Assembly (NCBI GenBank): GCA_947624165.1
Contig: CANQJC010000012.1
Location: 1 to 58,928 of the forward strand
Length of the DNA: 58,928 nucleotides
Origin: an uncultured Clostridia bacterium
Lineage (GTDB): Bacteria; Bacillota; Clostridia; UBA1381
Direction: 5' to 3'
The notes beneath the pieces are model-generated. The model was not told the DNA's origin. It ran no database searches and saw nothing but the letters and a program-made list of their open reading frames with translations. The position numbers and the translations under genes are program-made. Positions 17,412-26,431 of this stretch are shown here, in pieces (the stretch's first letter is position 1; each line of letters opens with the position of its first letter).

Positions 17412-20400
17412 GTGCAATTCTGTCATCTTCACACACATACCGAATACAGTCTGCTCGACGGCGAAGCGAGTATCAAAAAGCTCGTGTCGCGCGTCAAGGA
17501 ACTCGGAATGACCTCGTGCGCCATAACCGACCACGGCTCGATGTACGGCGTAGTCGATTTTTACCGCGAAGCGAAAGCGCAGGGTATACACCCCGTGATA
17601 GGCTGCGAGGTGTATATGGCTCCGCGAAGCCGTTTTGACAAGGTGCATGACATAGATAACAAGACGAGCCACCTTATACTTCTCGCGGAAAATCAGACGG
17701 GCTACAAAAACCTTATAAAGCTTGTTTCGAGCGGATATACGGAGGGATTTTATTATAAACCGAGAATTGACTTTGAACTTTTAAAGGAGAATTGCGAGGG
17801 TATAATCGCGCTGTCCGCGTGTCTTGCCGGAGAGGTGCCGAAGGCCCTTCTGCGCGGCAGCTACGACGAAGCGAAGAAAATAGTCGAGCGTTACGTGTCC
17901 GCGCTCGGTAAAGACAATTATTTCCTCGAGATCCAGGATCACGGACTGAGCGACCAGCGTCGCATCATTCCCGAAATAATACGTCTTTCCTCCGAAACGG
18001 GCGTGCGGCTCGTCGCGACGAACGACATTCATTATCTGAAAAAAGAGGACGCGAAATATCAGGACGTTCTCATGTGCATACAAATGGAAAAAACCGTGGA
18101 CGATCCCGACAGAATGAAGTTTGAAACGGAAGAATTTTACATCAAGTCTCCGCAGGAGATGGAAGAACTTTTCGAGTATATTCCCGAAGCGTTGGAGAAC
18201 ACTGAGAAGATAGCGCGGCGGTGCAACGTTGAATTTGATTTCAACACGCGTCACCTGCCGTCGTTTGACGTGCCTGACGGACGCGACGCGTTTGAATATC
18301 TCAGGGAACTTTGCTATGACGGACTTTCCAAACGTTACGATCCCGTGACGGAAGAGATCAAGGCTCAGCTCGAATATGAGCTGGGAGTTATAAAGAACAT
18401 GGGATTTGTGGATTATTTCCTCATAGTTTGGGATTTTATACATTTTGCGAAAAACAACGGCGTAATGGTAGGACCCGGACGCGGCAGCGCGGCGGGAAGC
18501 ATAGTTTCCTACTGTCTCGGCATAACCACTGTCGACCCGCTGAAGTACGGGCTGTTTTTCGAGCGTTTCTTAAATCCCGAACGCGTGAGTATGCCGGATA
18601 TAGATATCGACTTCGCGCCGGAGGGGAGACAGAAGGTTATCGAATACGTCGTAAAGAAATACGGCGAAGGACAAGTCGCGCAGATAATCACTTTCGGAAC
18701 GATGAAAGCGAAGCTTGCCATACGCGACGTGGGACGCGCTCTCAATATTCCTTACGCGGAGGTCGACCGCGTCGCAAAGCTCGTCCCGTTTGATTTGAAG
18801 ATGACTATCGCCAAGGCTCTCGACATAAGCTCGGAACTGCGCGGACTGTATGAGGGCGACGCGAAGATACGGGAGCTTCTCGACACGTCCATGGCTCTCG
18901 AGGGATTGCCGCGCCACGCGTCCACGCACGCGGCGGGTGTCGTTATAACGAGCGAACCGATGGTAAATTACGTCCCGCTTCAGCTTAACGCCGATAATTT
19001 TATAACGACGCAGTTTACAAAGGATACGGTCGAAAGTCTCGGACTTCTGAAAATGGATTTTCTGGGGCTGAGGAATCTGACGGTCATATCGAACGCCGTC
19101 AAGATAATAAAGGATACGCGCGGCGTCTGCGTCAATATGGACGATATAGATTACGGCAAAGCCGAGGTATACGAGCTTATCTCGTCGGGCAATACCGACG
19201 GAGTGTTCCAGCTTGAAAGCGCGGGTATGAAGTCTTTCATGCAGGAAATGCGTCCGACGTGCTTCGAGGATATTATAGCGGGCATATCGCTGTACCGACC
19301 CGGACCCATGGAGCAGATACCGAGATATATAAGCAATAAACAAAATCCCGAAAAGGTGACGTACAGACACCCTCTGCTTGAGAAAATCCTGAACACGACT
19401 TACGGCTGCATGGTATATCAGGAGCAGGTGCTTGAAATAGTCAGGACGCTCGCGGGATATTCGCTCGGCAAAGCGGACATAATGCGCCGCGTTATAAGCA
19501 AGAAAAAAGAAGAACAGATGGAGATAGAGCGTAAAAACTTCATCTACGGCAGCGATGACGGCGAGATCCCGGGCTGCATCAAAAACGGAATAGACGAAGC
19601 CACCGCGAAGGCGATTTTTGACGAAATAAGCGATTTCGCGAATTACGGCTTTAACAAGTCTCACGCCGCGGCGTATGCGGTGGTCGCGTATCAGACCGCG
19701 TATTTAAAGACGTTTTATCCCGTCGAGTATATGGCGGCTCTCATATCGAGTATAGACGATCTTGACAAGATAAATCATTATATAGCTAACTGCCGCGAAA
19801 TGGGCATAGACCGTCTGCCGCCCGACGTAAACAAGAGCGCGGACGCGTTCACCGTCGAGGGCAGCGGCATACGCTTCGGTTTGTCGGCGGTAAAAAATGT
19901 GGGACGCGCGATGATAATAAATCTCGTCAATGAGCGCGATAATAACGGTGAATTCAAGAGCTTTTCGGATTTTGTGGACCGTATGACGGGACGCGACATA
20001 AATAAGCGCGCCGTCGAAGGTCTTATAGAGTGCGGCGCGTTCGATTCCATGGGAATTAAGCGTTCGCAGCTTCTCGCCGTGTACGAGCGCGCGATAGACG
20101 GCGCGGCGCGTTCCGCGCGCGACAATGTGGCGGGACAGCTTTCGCTTTTTGATTCCGACGACGAACAGTCGGAAATGGAATTTCCCGATATTCCCGAGCT
20201 TGACAAAAAGAAGCTGCTCAGGCTCGAAAAGCAGTCGACGGGAATGTATTTTTCGGGACACCCGATGGAGGAATATACGGAAAGGATAAAGAAACTTACA
20301 AGATACAACATAAGCGACGTGCTGACGAGCGTCCATAAGGACGACGACGGTAATTATCACAGCGTCGAAGGCGGCATACAGGACGGCGACATGATAGTGA

Positions 20401-20879
20401 TATGCGCGGCGATAGCTTCGCGCAAAAACAAAACGACGCGCGCGAACTCACAGATGGCTTTCCTCACGCTCGAGGACGTTTACGGCAGCGTCGAGTGTCT
20501 CGTGTTCCCGAAGGTACTTTCCGAGTTTTCGCAGTTGCTTCAGGAGGACGAGCTGCTGGCGTTCACGTGCCGTCTCTCGATACGCGAGGACGAGGAACCG
20601 AAGCTTTTGATGCAGTCCGCGCTCCCGATAGAAGAAGCACTTTCGGGCGCGAAAGACGAAAAGCGGCTTTATATCAAGCTTAAAAGCCGCAGCGAGGAAG
20701 CACTCAGGCAGGTGAGCGAAAGTCTCGCGCCGTACCGCGGCGACATGGAGGTCAGACTTTTCTTCGAGGACACGAAAAAAACCGTCAAAGCCCCGCGCAG
20801 ACTGTATTTTAACGGTACCGCCGGAGCGGTCGAGGATATTAAGAGCATATTCGGCGCGGACAATGTAAAAATAAAATAG
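17412..20879 (+). CDS. dnaE: DNA polymerase III alpha subunit, DnaE type
   Basis: The GTG at 17412 gives 1155 residues, the usual DnaE length; AAAGGAGG lies 8 nt before it, whereas the longer frame starts inside the repeat region. N-terminal PHP domain (HLHTHTEYSLLDG, ITDHGSMYG). The polymerase active-site aspartates are in MPDIDIDFAPEGR (about residue 395) and GPGRGSAAGS precedes it. Fingers/HhH region contains MVYQEQVLEI, C-terminal OB fold GDMIVICAAIASRKNKTT. Firmicutes usually also have PolC as main polymerase; DnaE then extends primers on the lagging strand. Confidence 0.98.
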   Translation: MQFCHLHTHTEYSLLDGEASIKKLVSRVKELGMTSCAITDHGSMYGVVDFYREAKAQGIHPVIGCEVYMAPRSRFDKVHDIDNKTSHLILLAENQTGYKNLIKLVSSGYTEGFYYKPRIDFELLKENCEGIIALSACLAGEVPKALLRGSYDEAKKIVERYVSALGKDNYFLEIQDHGLSDQRRIIPEIIRLSSETGVRLVATNDIHYLKKEDAKYQDVLMCIQMEKTVDDPDRMKFETEEFYIKSPQEMEELFEYIPEALENTEKIARRCNVEFDFNTRHLPSFDVPDGRDAFEYLRELCYDGLSKRYDPVTEEIKAQLEYELGVIKNMGFVDYFLIVWDFIHFAKNNGVMVGPGRGSAAGSIVSYCLGITTVDPLKYGLFFERFLNPERVSMPDIDIDFAPEGRQKVIEYVVKKYGEGQVAQIITFGTMKAKLAIRDVGRALNIPYAEVDRVAKLVPFDLKMTIAKALDISSELRGLYEGDAKIRELLDTSMALEGLPRHASTHAAGVVITSEPMVNYVPLQLNADNFITTQFTKDTVESLGLLKMDFLGLRNLTVISNAVKIIKDTRGVCVNMDDIDYGKAEVYELISSGNTDGVFQLESAGMKSFMQEMRPTCFEDIIAGISLYRPGPMEQIPRYISNKQNPEKVTYRHPLLEKILNTTYGCMVYQEQVLEIVRTLAGYSLGKADIMRRVISKKKEEQMEIERKNFIYGSDDGEIPGCIKNGIDEATAKAIFDEISDFANYGFNKSHAAAYAVVAYQTAYLKTFYPVEYMAALISSIDDLDKINHYIANCREMGIDRLPPDVNKSADAFTVEGSGIRFGLSAVKNVGRAMIINLVNERDNNGEFKSFSDFVDRMTGRDINKRAVEGLIECGAFDSMGIKRSQLLAVYERAIDGAARSARDNVAGQLSLFDSDDEQSEMEFPDIPELDKKKLLRLEKQSTGMYFSGHPMEEYTERIKKLTRYNISDVLTSVHKDDDGNYHSVEGGIQDGDMIVICAAIASRKNKTTRANSQMAFLTLEDVYGSVECLVFPKVLSEFSQLLQEDELLAFTCRLSIREDEEPKLLMQSALPIEEALSGAKDEKRLYIKLKSRSEEALRQVSESLAPYRGDMEVRLFFEDTKKTVKAPRRLYFNGTAGAVEDIKSIFGADNVKIK

Positions 20880-20933
20880 TAAAAATAACCAAAACATATA
20901 AAAGCGTCACAATAAATTTTACTGTATTTGCTC

Positions 20934-20962
20934 TTGAAAATTTTGCGCAAATGCTATATTAT
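20934..20962 (+). promoter_or_regulatory. Promoter of mtrB
   Basis: TTGAAA (20934-20939), 17-bp spacer, TATTAT (20957-20962). A second perfect TATAAT at 20962-20967 has a poor 22-bp spacing. The leader is about 40 nt. Confidence 0.6.
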
Positions 20963-21007
20963 ATAATATGAGACGTGATTTTTCAGATTAGACGAGGTAG
21001 AGAAGAT

Positions 21008-21220
21008 ATGGACGATTATGTTGTTGTAAAGGCGTTGGAAAACGGCGTTAATATTATAGGACTTACAAGGGGTCCCGATACGAAGTTTCATCACACCGAA
21101 AAGCTTGACAAGGGCGAGGTCTATATTGCGCAGTTTACCGAGATAACATCGGCGATAAAAATAAACGGCGCGGCTGAAATATATACCAAGCACGGCAAAG
21201 TGATATCGGACGCGAGATAG
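21008..21220 (+). CDS. mtrB: trp RNA-binding attenuation protein (TRAP)
   Basis: 70 residues from ATG 21008. The whole chain lines up with Bacillus [24 protein letters not shown] and [17 protein letters not shown] are near-identical. TRAP forms an 11-subunit ring that binds tryptophan between subunits and then wraps (G/U)AG-repeat RNA. The threonines of the Trp pocket (T20, T25) and RNA-binding K32 and K51 are present, but the third residue of the KKR motif (Arg58 in B. subtilis numbering) is Asn here (N53). It lies between dnaE and pfkA with no trp gene in view. Confidence 0.93.
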   Translation: MDDYVVVKALENGVNIIGLTRGPDTKFHHTEKLDKGEVYIAQFTEITSAIKINGAAEIYTKHGKVISDAR

Positions 21221-21252
21221 AAACTTTTCATATCTCTTTGGGAGGTTAATGT

Positions 21253-21450
21253 ATGTGGACGGTAGTTTATGTGTCACAATCAATGGAAACATCGGAAAAG
21301 CTTGTCGATATGCTTTCTGAAAACAGCGTTATTTCCAAATTGAGACGCGCCGGAAAGGATGAAAAAGAGAATTGCTGTTATGAGGTTCTCGTACCCGGTA
21401 CGGAGCTTGAAGCGGCGCAGGACTTGATTATCGAAAACGGTCTGTTCTAA
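21253..21450 (+). CDS. Small conserved protein (DUF2007-like / GlnB-fold candidate)
   Basis: 65 residues beginning MWTVVYVSQSMETSEKLVDM, ending YEVLVPGTELEAAQDLIIEN. The beta-alpha-beta pattern recalls the small ferredoxin-like signal-transducing family (DUF2007 and the short proteins often misnamed glutamate decarboxylase in Peptococcaceae). That is inference; no biochemical role is known to me. It sits in the conserved Clostridia gap between dnaE and pfkA, with RBS TGGGAGG, and probably shares the mtrB-pfkA transcript. Confidence 0.75.
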   Translation: MWTVVYVSQSMETSEKLVDMLSENSVISKLRRAGKDEKENCCYEVLVPGTELEAAQDLIIENGLF

Positions 21451-21473
21451 ATTTTGTGGGAGGGTAAACAATT

Positions 21474-22451
21474 ATGGAAAATAAAAATGTACGAACGATA
21501 GGCGTACTCACGAGCGGCGGCGATGCGCCCGGCATGAACGCGGCGATACGCGCCGTTGTCAGAGTGGGCTCGTATTACGGCTTGAAAGTATTCGGAGTAA
21601 GACGCGGATATAACGGTCTTTTGAACGGCGACCTTGTTGAGATGAACGCGCGAAGCGTTTCCGAAACTCTCCAGAGGGGCGGTACTATCCTTCAGACCGC
21701 ACGCTGCCTTGAATTTAAAGAGGAAGCGGGAGTAAAGAAGGCTGTGGAGATCGCCAAGGTGTTCGGTCTCGACGGACTTATCGTAATCGGCGGAGACGGC
21801 TCGTTCCGCGGCGCGCGCGACCTGTGCCGTCACGGTCTGCCTACGATAGCCATGCCGGGTACGATAGATAACGACATAAGCTGCAGCGAATACACCGTCG
21901 GTTACGACACTTGCCTTAATACGGTCAAGGACGCGGTGGACAAGATAAGAGACACGGCGCAGAGCCACGAGCGGTGCTCCATTATAGAGGTTATGGGCAG
22001 AGCCGCCGGATATATAGCGATACAAGCGGGTATCGCTTGCGGCGCGGAGGTCGTTCTTGTGCCGGAAAGAGAATGGAATTTCGACGAGGACGTGCTTCGT
22101 CCTATCCTTGAGGGCAAGTCCAGAGGAAGAAAACATTCAATTATCATCGTTGCCGAGGGTATCGGCGGCGTTATCGAAATGGCTAAAGAGATAGAGGACA
22201 AAACGGGTATCGAATCGAGAGCGACCATTTTGGGACACGTTCAGCGCGGCGGCAGCCCGACGGTACGCGACAGAGTCGTTGCGAGCGAAATGGGCGGTAT
22301 GGCGGTCGAGCTTCTTCTCGAAGGCAAGCAGAACAGAATCGTCTGCATGAGAGACCATAACATAACGGACGTTGACATCGAGGAGGGTCTCGCGATGAAA
22401 AAGACGCTTCCGCAGCAGCTCATGGATCTGGCGAAAAAGTTGTCTGTATAA
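21474..22451 (+). CDS. pfkA: ATP-dependent 6-phosphofructokinase
   Basis: 325 residues, normal bacterial PfkA. Motifs: GVLTSGGDAPGMNAAIRAVVR (ATP site), GGDGSFRGA (Gly, not Asp, at the ATP/PPi discriminating site), MPGTIDNDI (Gly rather than Lys, again ATP type), MGRAAGY and LGHVQRGGSP. It commits fructose-6-phosphate to glycolysis. Starts 23 nt after the small protein; terminator follows; pyk comes next, giving the classic pfkA-pyk glycolytic pair whose product also feeds the HprK signal upstream. Confidence 0.98.
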   Translation: MENKNVRTIGVLTSGGDAPGMNAAIRAVVRVGSYYGLKVFGVRRGYNGLLNGDLVEMNARSVSETLQRGGTILQTARCLEFKEEAGVKKAVEIAKVFGLDGLIVIGGDGSFRGARDLCRHGLPTIAMPGTIDNDISCSEYTVGYDTCLNTVKDAVDKIRDTAQSHERCSIIEVMGRAAGYIAIQAGIACGAEVVLVPEREWNFDEDVLRPILEGKSRGRKHSIIIVAEGIGGVIEMAKEIEDKTGIESRATILGHVQRGGSPTVRDRVVASEMGGMAVELLLEGKQNRIVCMRDHNITDVDIEEGLAMKKTLPQQLMDLAKKLSV

Positions 22452-22460
22452 GATACGGAG

Positions 22461-22495
22461 GGTGGATAATGTTTACGTTGTCCGCCCTTTATTTG
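22461..22495 (+). terminator. Terminator after pfkA
   Basis: GGGTGGATAA (22461-22470) pairs with TTGTCCGCCC (22479-22488) with two G-U pairs, followed by tttattt. It may lower pyk expression relative to pfkA by partial termination, since no clear separate pyk promoter is visible. Confidence 0.75.
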
Positions 22496-22534
22496 CCTTA
22501 TAAATAAAATAATAAAAAGGAACGGAGGGTCAAT

Positions 22535-24289
22535 ATGAGAAAAACGAAAATTATCTGCACAATGGGTCCGGCGACGGACAGCGAAGAAGTGCTCCGCGAT
22601 TTAATGCTTGCCGGTATGGACGTCGCGCGTCTCAATTTTTCGCACGGCACGCACGAGGAAGCACTGGTAAGAATGAACCGTATCAAAAAGGTACGCGAGG
22701 AGCTTGACATCCCCGTGGCTATCCTTCTTGACACGAAGGGACCGGAGATCCGTATAAAGGATTTCCGCGACGGTAAAGTAACGCTCACGGAGGGACAGAA
22801 ATTCACGCTTTGCACGGAGGACGTGGAGGGTGATGAAAACCAGGTTTCAATTACATATCCCGACCTTCCCAAGGATATAAAAAAGGGTACGCGCATACTT
22901 ATTGACGACGGTCTTATCGAAATGGAAGCGGTAAGCATAAAAAGCACGAAGATCGTTTGCGAGGTCAAGAACGGCGGAGTTATATCGAACAAAAAAGGCG
23001 TGAACGTTCCGAACGTGTCGCTTTCCATGCCGTATATGAGCAAGAAGGACGTTGACGACATACTCTTCGGCATAGAGCAGGACGTTGATTTTATAGCCGC
23101 GTCCTTTGTACGCAGCGCGAACGACGTGCTTGAAGTGCGTCACCTGCTCGAAAAGAACGGCGGTTCGGACATAAATATAATCGCGAAAATAGAGAACGCG
23201 GAAGGCGTGGAAAACATAGATTCGATCATACGCGCGTCGAACGGTATAATGGTGGCGCGCGGCGATATGGGCGTTGAAATAGATATGCAGGACTTACCTG
23301 TAATACAGAAGCAGCTTATAAAGCAAACGTACCGCGCCGGCAAGGTGGTAATAACGGCGACGCAGATGCTCGATTCCATGATACGAAACCCGCGTCCCAC
23401 GCGGGCGGAAACGACGGACGTTGCGAACGCGATATACGACGGTACGAGCGCGATAATGCTTTCCGGCGAGACCGCGATAGGCAAGTATCCCGTCGAAACG
23501 GTCAAAACGATGGCTATGATAGCCGAAAGAACGGAAAGAGAGATAAATTACGTAAAGCGTCTTGAAAATATGGAATTTGATTCGCGTATGGACGTGTCGA
23601 ACGCGATAAGCCACGCGACCTGTACGACCGCGCACGACCTGCGCGCCGCCGCCGTGATCGCGCTCACATATTCGGGAGGAACAGCCATGCAGCTTTCGCG
23701 TTTCCGTCCCGCGTGTCCGATCATCGCTCCGACGCTGAGCGTCAAGGCGAGGAGACAGCTTAACTTGTCGTGGGGCATAATCCCGATAATGAGCGAAGCG
23801 CGCAGCAATACAGACGAGCTTTTCGACCACGCCGTTGAGTGCGCGCAGACGACGGGACTTGTGAAGGACGGCGACCTTGTCGTTATCACGGGCGGCGCGC
23901 CGATGGGTATCTCCGGCACGACGAACATCATGAAGGTCCACCTTGTCGGACATATCCTCGTGAGCGGCAAGGGTATGACGAAGCTCCATAAAACGGCTAA
24001 CGTATGCGTCGCAACGGACGCTTCCATGCTGTCCAAAACGTTTAACGAGGGCGATATACTCGTAACGAACGAAGTGACGATGGACATGATCCCTATCCTC
24101 AAGAAAGCGTCGGGAATCGTATCGGAGGAGAGGGGAGAATCAAGCAACGCCGTAATTCTCGCCATGGCTCTCGATATACCCGTAATAACGGAGGCACTCG
24201 GCGCGACAAAAATATTGAAAAGCGGAACGACCATTACGATAGACGGCGGTCACGGATTGGTATATTCGGGAACGGAAAATCTGCTCTGA
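22535..24289 (+). CDS. pyk: Pyruvate kinase with C-terminal PEP-utilising-type extension
   Basis: 584 residues, longer than the about 475 of the basic enzyme. The catalytic core runs to about residue 470: TKIICTMGPATDS, NFSHGTHEE, DTKGPEIR, VARGDMGVEIDMQDL and TRAETTDVANAI. The last about 100 residues (GIVSEERGESSNAVILAMAL, TTITIDGGHGLVYSG) form the phosphohistidine-swivel-like extra domain found in Bacillus and many Clostridia pyruvate kinases. It transfers phosphate from PEP to ADP. RBS ACGGAGGG before ATG. Confidence 0.98.
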   Translation: MRKTKIICTMGPATDSEEVLRDLMLAGMDVARLNFSHGTHEEALVRMNRIKKVREELDIPVAILLDTKGPEIRIKDFRDGKVTLTEGQKFTLCTEDVEGDENQVSITYPDLPKDIKKGTRILIDDGLIEMEAVSIKSTKIVCEVKNGGVISNKKGVNVPNVSLSMPYMSKKDVDDILFGIEQDVDFIAASFVRSANDVLEVRHLLEKNGGSDINIIAKIENAEGVENIDSIIRASNGIMVARGDMGVEIDMQDLPVIQKQLIKQTYRAGKVVITATQMLDSMIRNPRPTRAETTDVANAIYDGTSAIMLSGETAIGKYPVETVKTMAMIAERTEREINYVKRLENMEFDSRMDVSNAISHATCTTAHDLRAAAVIALTYSGGTAMQLSRFRPACPIIAPTLSVKARRQLNLSWGIIPIMSEARSNTDELFDHAVECAQTTGLVKDGDLVVITGGAPMGISGTTNIMKVHLVGHILVSGKGMTKLHKTANVCVATDASMLSKTFNEGDILVTNEVTMDMIPILKKASGIVSEERGESSNAVILAMALDIPVITEALGATKILKSGTTITIDGGHGLVYSGTENLL

Positions 24290-24357
24290 CGCGTCGTAAC
24301 TGTCCGTTTTGGACAGCCTGACAGGTCGATTTTGAATTTGCGAAAGGCGGTCAATAT

Positions 24358-24774
24358 ATGTCATATACAAGCGAAACATTCCTGACGGTACGATATGCTG
24401 AAACCGACATGATGGGCATAGTTCATCATTCGCGTTATTATCCCTGGTTCGAGCAGGCGCGCACCGATTTCATAAAGAAAATAGGAACGACATACACCGA
24501 AATGGAAAAAATGGGCATACTGCTGCCGCTTACCGAAACGGCGGCGAAGTATTATTACGGTCTCAGATACGAGGACGAGGTTCTTGTGAAATGTACGCTC
24601 AGCAAGCTTACCGTCGCGAGATGCGAATTTTTGTACGAGGTGTATAAGCTACCCGAAATGAAGCTGATGACTGCGGGTAAAACGTGCCACGGCTTTGTCG
24701 GCCGCGATTTCGCGCCGATAAATCTGAAAAAAACTCATCCCGACATATGGGAAAAACTCAACGCTCTTTTGTAA
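24358..24774 (+). CDS. Acyl-CoA thioesterase, YbgC/4HBT hot-dog family
   Basis: 138 residues, one hot-dog domain. The family motif is VRYAETDMMGIVHHSRYYPWFEQAR: Tyr/Asp/His placement as in 4-hydroxybenzoyl-CoA thioesterase-like enzymes, with the catalytic Asp in ETDMMG. It should hydrolyse a short-chain acyl-CoA or acyl-ACP. The upstream RBS is GAAAGGCGG. It is placed between pyk and a 2-hydroxyacid dehydrogenase, possibly a small fermentation-end or metabolite-clearing unit; the specific substrate is unknown. Confidence 0.9.
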   Translation: MSYTSETFLTVRYAETDMMGIVHHSRYYPWFEQARTDFIKKIGTTYTEMEKMGILLPLTETAAKYYYGLRYEDEVLVKCTLSKLTVARCEFLYEVYKLPEMKLMTAGKTCHGFVGRDFAPINLKKTHPDIWEKLNALL

Positions 24775-24802
24775 CGACGGGCGATTTTTAGGAGGTGCGC
24801 CG

Positions 24803-25768
24803 GTGAATATTGTAATACTTGACGCAAAGACTCTCGGCGATGATTTGGAATTTTCGCAGTTTGAGAAGCTGGGTGGCGTGACAGTGTATCAAACGACGTC
24901 CCCGTTTCAAGTCGAGGAGAGAATACGCGACGCGAACATAATAATAGTAAATAAAATAAAGCTCGGCGAGCACAATCTTGAAAACGCGAAAAAGCTCAAA
25001 CTGATTTGCGTTACCGCCACGGGGTACGACAACATAGACGTAAACTACTGCTGGCGGCGCGAAATAGGCGTTTGCAACGTAAAAGGATACTCCGTCGATT
25101 CCGTCGCGCAGCTTACGATATCAATGGCGTTGTCGCTCGTGACGCACCTTGAGGAATTTGACCGATACGTAAAATCCGGCAAATACACCGAAAGCGGCGT
25201 GCAAAATCACTTAAAGCCGTACTTCGGCGAAATAAGCGGTATGACGTGGGGAGTAATAGGCTTCGGGGCGATAGGCTCGCGCGTCGCGCGTATCGCACGC
25301 GCGCTCGGCTGCTCGGTTATCGTAAAGACGCACCGAAAAAAGGAGGGCGACGGCAGCGTAACGCTCGAGGAGCTTTGCGCCGGATCGGACATAATTTCCG
25401 TACACGTCCCGCTGACGTCGGAAACGCGCGGGATGATAGACAAAAAACATGTGGATATGATGAAGAAGGGCGCGGTGTTCATAAACGTGTCGCGCGGCGC
25501 GGTAGCCGATGAGGACGCGCTTGTCTGCGCGGTCGAGAGCGGCGCGATAGGAGGACTTGGTATCGACGTTTATTCCGAGGAACCCATGACGGCCGACAGC
25601 CCGTACAACAGAATACTCGGCAGGGGAAACGTAATTTTCACGCCGCATATGGCGTGGAGCGCGTATGAAGCGCGCCGCCGCTGTATGGACGAGATATACA
25701 AAAACATAGAGACATTCGTCATGGGCGGTGTGCGTAACCGCGTTGACCTAAATAAAAATACTCCCTGA
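24803..25768 (+). CDS. D-isomer-specific 2-hydroxyacid dehydrogenase
   Basis: 321 residues, GTG start behind TAGGAGGTG. NAD-binding Rossmann domain: WGVIGFGAIGSRVARIARALG. Catalytic triad in the usual order: Arg in NVSRGAVADE, Glu in DVYSEEP, His in TPHMAWSAYEARRR. It reduces a 2-keto acid (hydroxypyruvate, glyoxylate or similar) with NADH; serine-pathway phosphoglycerate dehydrogenase is unlikely as no ACT domain is present. The last codons overlap the stem of the convergent terminator at 25760-25784. Confidence 0.92.
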   Translation: MNIVILDAKTLGDDLEFSQFEKLGGVTVYQTTSPFQVEERIRDANIIIVNKIKLGEHNLENAKKLKLICVTATGYDNIDVNYCWRREIGVCNVKGYSVDSVAQLTISMALSLVTHLEEFDRYVKSGKYTESGVQNHLKPYFGEISGMTWGVIGFGAIGSRVARIARALGCSVIVKTHRKKEGDGSVTLEELCAGSDIISVHVPLTSETRGMIDKKHVDMMKKGAVFINVSRGAVADEDALVCAVESGAIGGLGIDVYSEEPMTADSPYNRILGRGNVIFTPHMAWSAYEARRRCMDEIYKNIETFVMGGVRNRVDLNKNTP

Positions 25769-25784
25769 CGGCGCGTCGGGGAGT
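25750..25784 (-). terminator. Terminator of the OLE-oapA-dxs-tlyA-ispE operon
   Basis: On the minus strand the arms ACTCCCCGACG and CGTCAGGGAGT form an 11-bp stem (one G-U pair) followed by atttttattt. On the plus strand no T tract follows, so it serves the minus-strand operon. It overlaps the last codons of the convergent dehydrogenase gene. Confidence 0.85.
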
Positions 25785-25798
25785 AAAACGGAATATGC

Positions 25799-26413
25799 TT
25801 ATTTTACAAGCTCGGTGAGCGTGACCTCCGAGCTTGTTTTGATTTTTTCTTTGTCTGACAGATTGAAGGTGTATTCATTGTTGTACGCGACGTCGAGGTT
25901 ATAGGACGCGCGTATTTTTCCGACCGACGAGGTTATGACTATGTTGCCCTTTCCCGAAGCGGCGTAGCGTCCAGAAGGTATGTCGTCGGGACAGGAATAA
26001 GTTTTGCTTTTTTCGAGCGTGTAGGTTTTGCCCGTCCGCTCGTCGCTCACTCCCGCCGACTTTTCCAGCTCGGCGCGTTCTTTGTTTATTTCCTCGTCAA
26101 GTCTCGCGGATTCCTTTTTCATGTCCGCTATTTCGTTAACGAGCGCGTCGTGGGCGTCCTTGTATTCCATATAGTAATTGTTGACGGTATCCTTCGTGCT
26201 GAGCTGCGTGTCGATATCTTCTATCTGTTTTTTGATCTCGTCTTCCTCCGCTTCAAGCTCCTCCGTGTCCTTCTTTATTTCGCCATACTCCGAAGCCAAA
26301 GAGACGCGCGCTTCGCCGCCGGCTCTCAGGTAAAACGGCACAAGAAAAAGAGCCGCCGCGCAGACGGCGGTAATAAAGGAAATCAATATAACAAAAAGCT
26401 TTTTACGCGTCAT
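25799..26413 (-). CDS. Membrane-anchored coiled-coil protein with C-terminal beta domain (paralogue B)
   Basis: 204 residues. One membrane helix at about 5-28 (FVILISFITAVCAAALFLVP), then a charged coiled coil to about residue 120 (EIKKDTEELEAEEDEIKKQI), then a beta-rich domain whose core KSKTYSCPDDIPSGRYAASG is related to the GxYxVGxDIPAGxY domain of many Firmicutes surface or envelope proteins. Its neighbour at 26432 has the same layout, so the two look like a tandem duplication. Function unknown. It is the last gene of the ispE-side transcript before the terminator. Confidence 0.75.
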   Translation of the reverse strand: MTRKKLFVILISFITAVCAAALFLVPFYLRAGGEARVSLASEYGEIKKDTEELEAEEDEIKKQIEDIDTQLSTKDTVNNYYMEYKDAHDALVNEIADMKKESARLDEEINKERAELEKSAGVSDERTGKTYTLEKSKTYSCPDDIPSGRYAASGKGNIVITSSVGKIRASYNLDVAYNNEYTFNLSDKEKIKTSSEVTLTELVK

Positions 26414-26431
26414 GCTTCACACGTCCTCTTT

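Noticed and set aside
20881-21007. Full TRAP target with eleven GAG/TAG repeats near mtrB
   Set aside because: Only five to six triplets with irregular spacing; kept only as a speculative autoregulation note.
24300-24316. Hairpin CTGTCC/GGACAG after pyk as a terminator
   Set aside because: Only 6 bp and no T tract follows; it may just reduce read-through.
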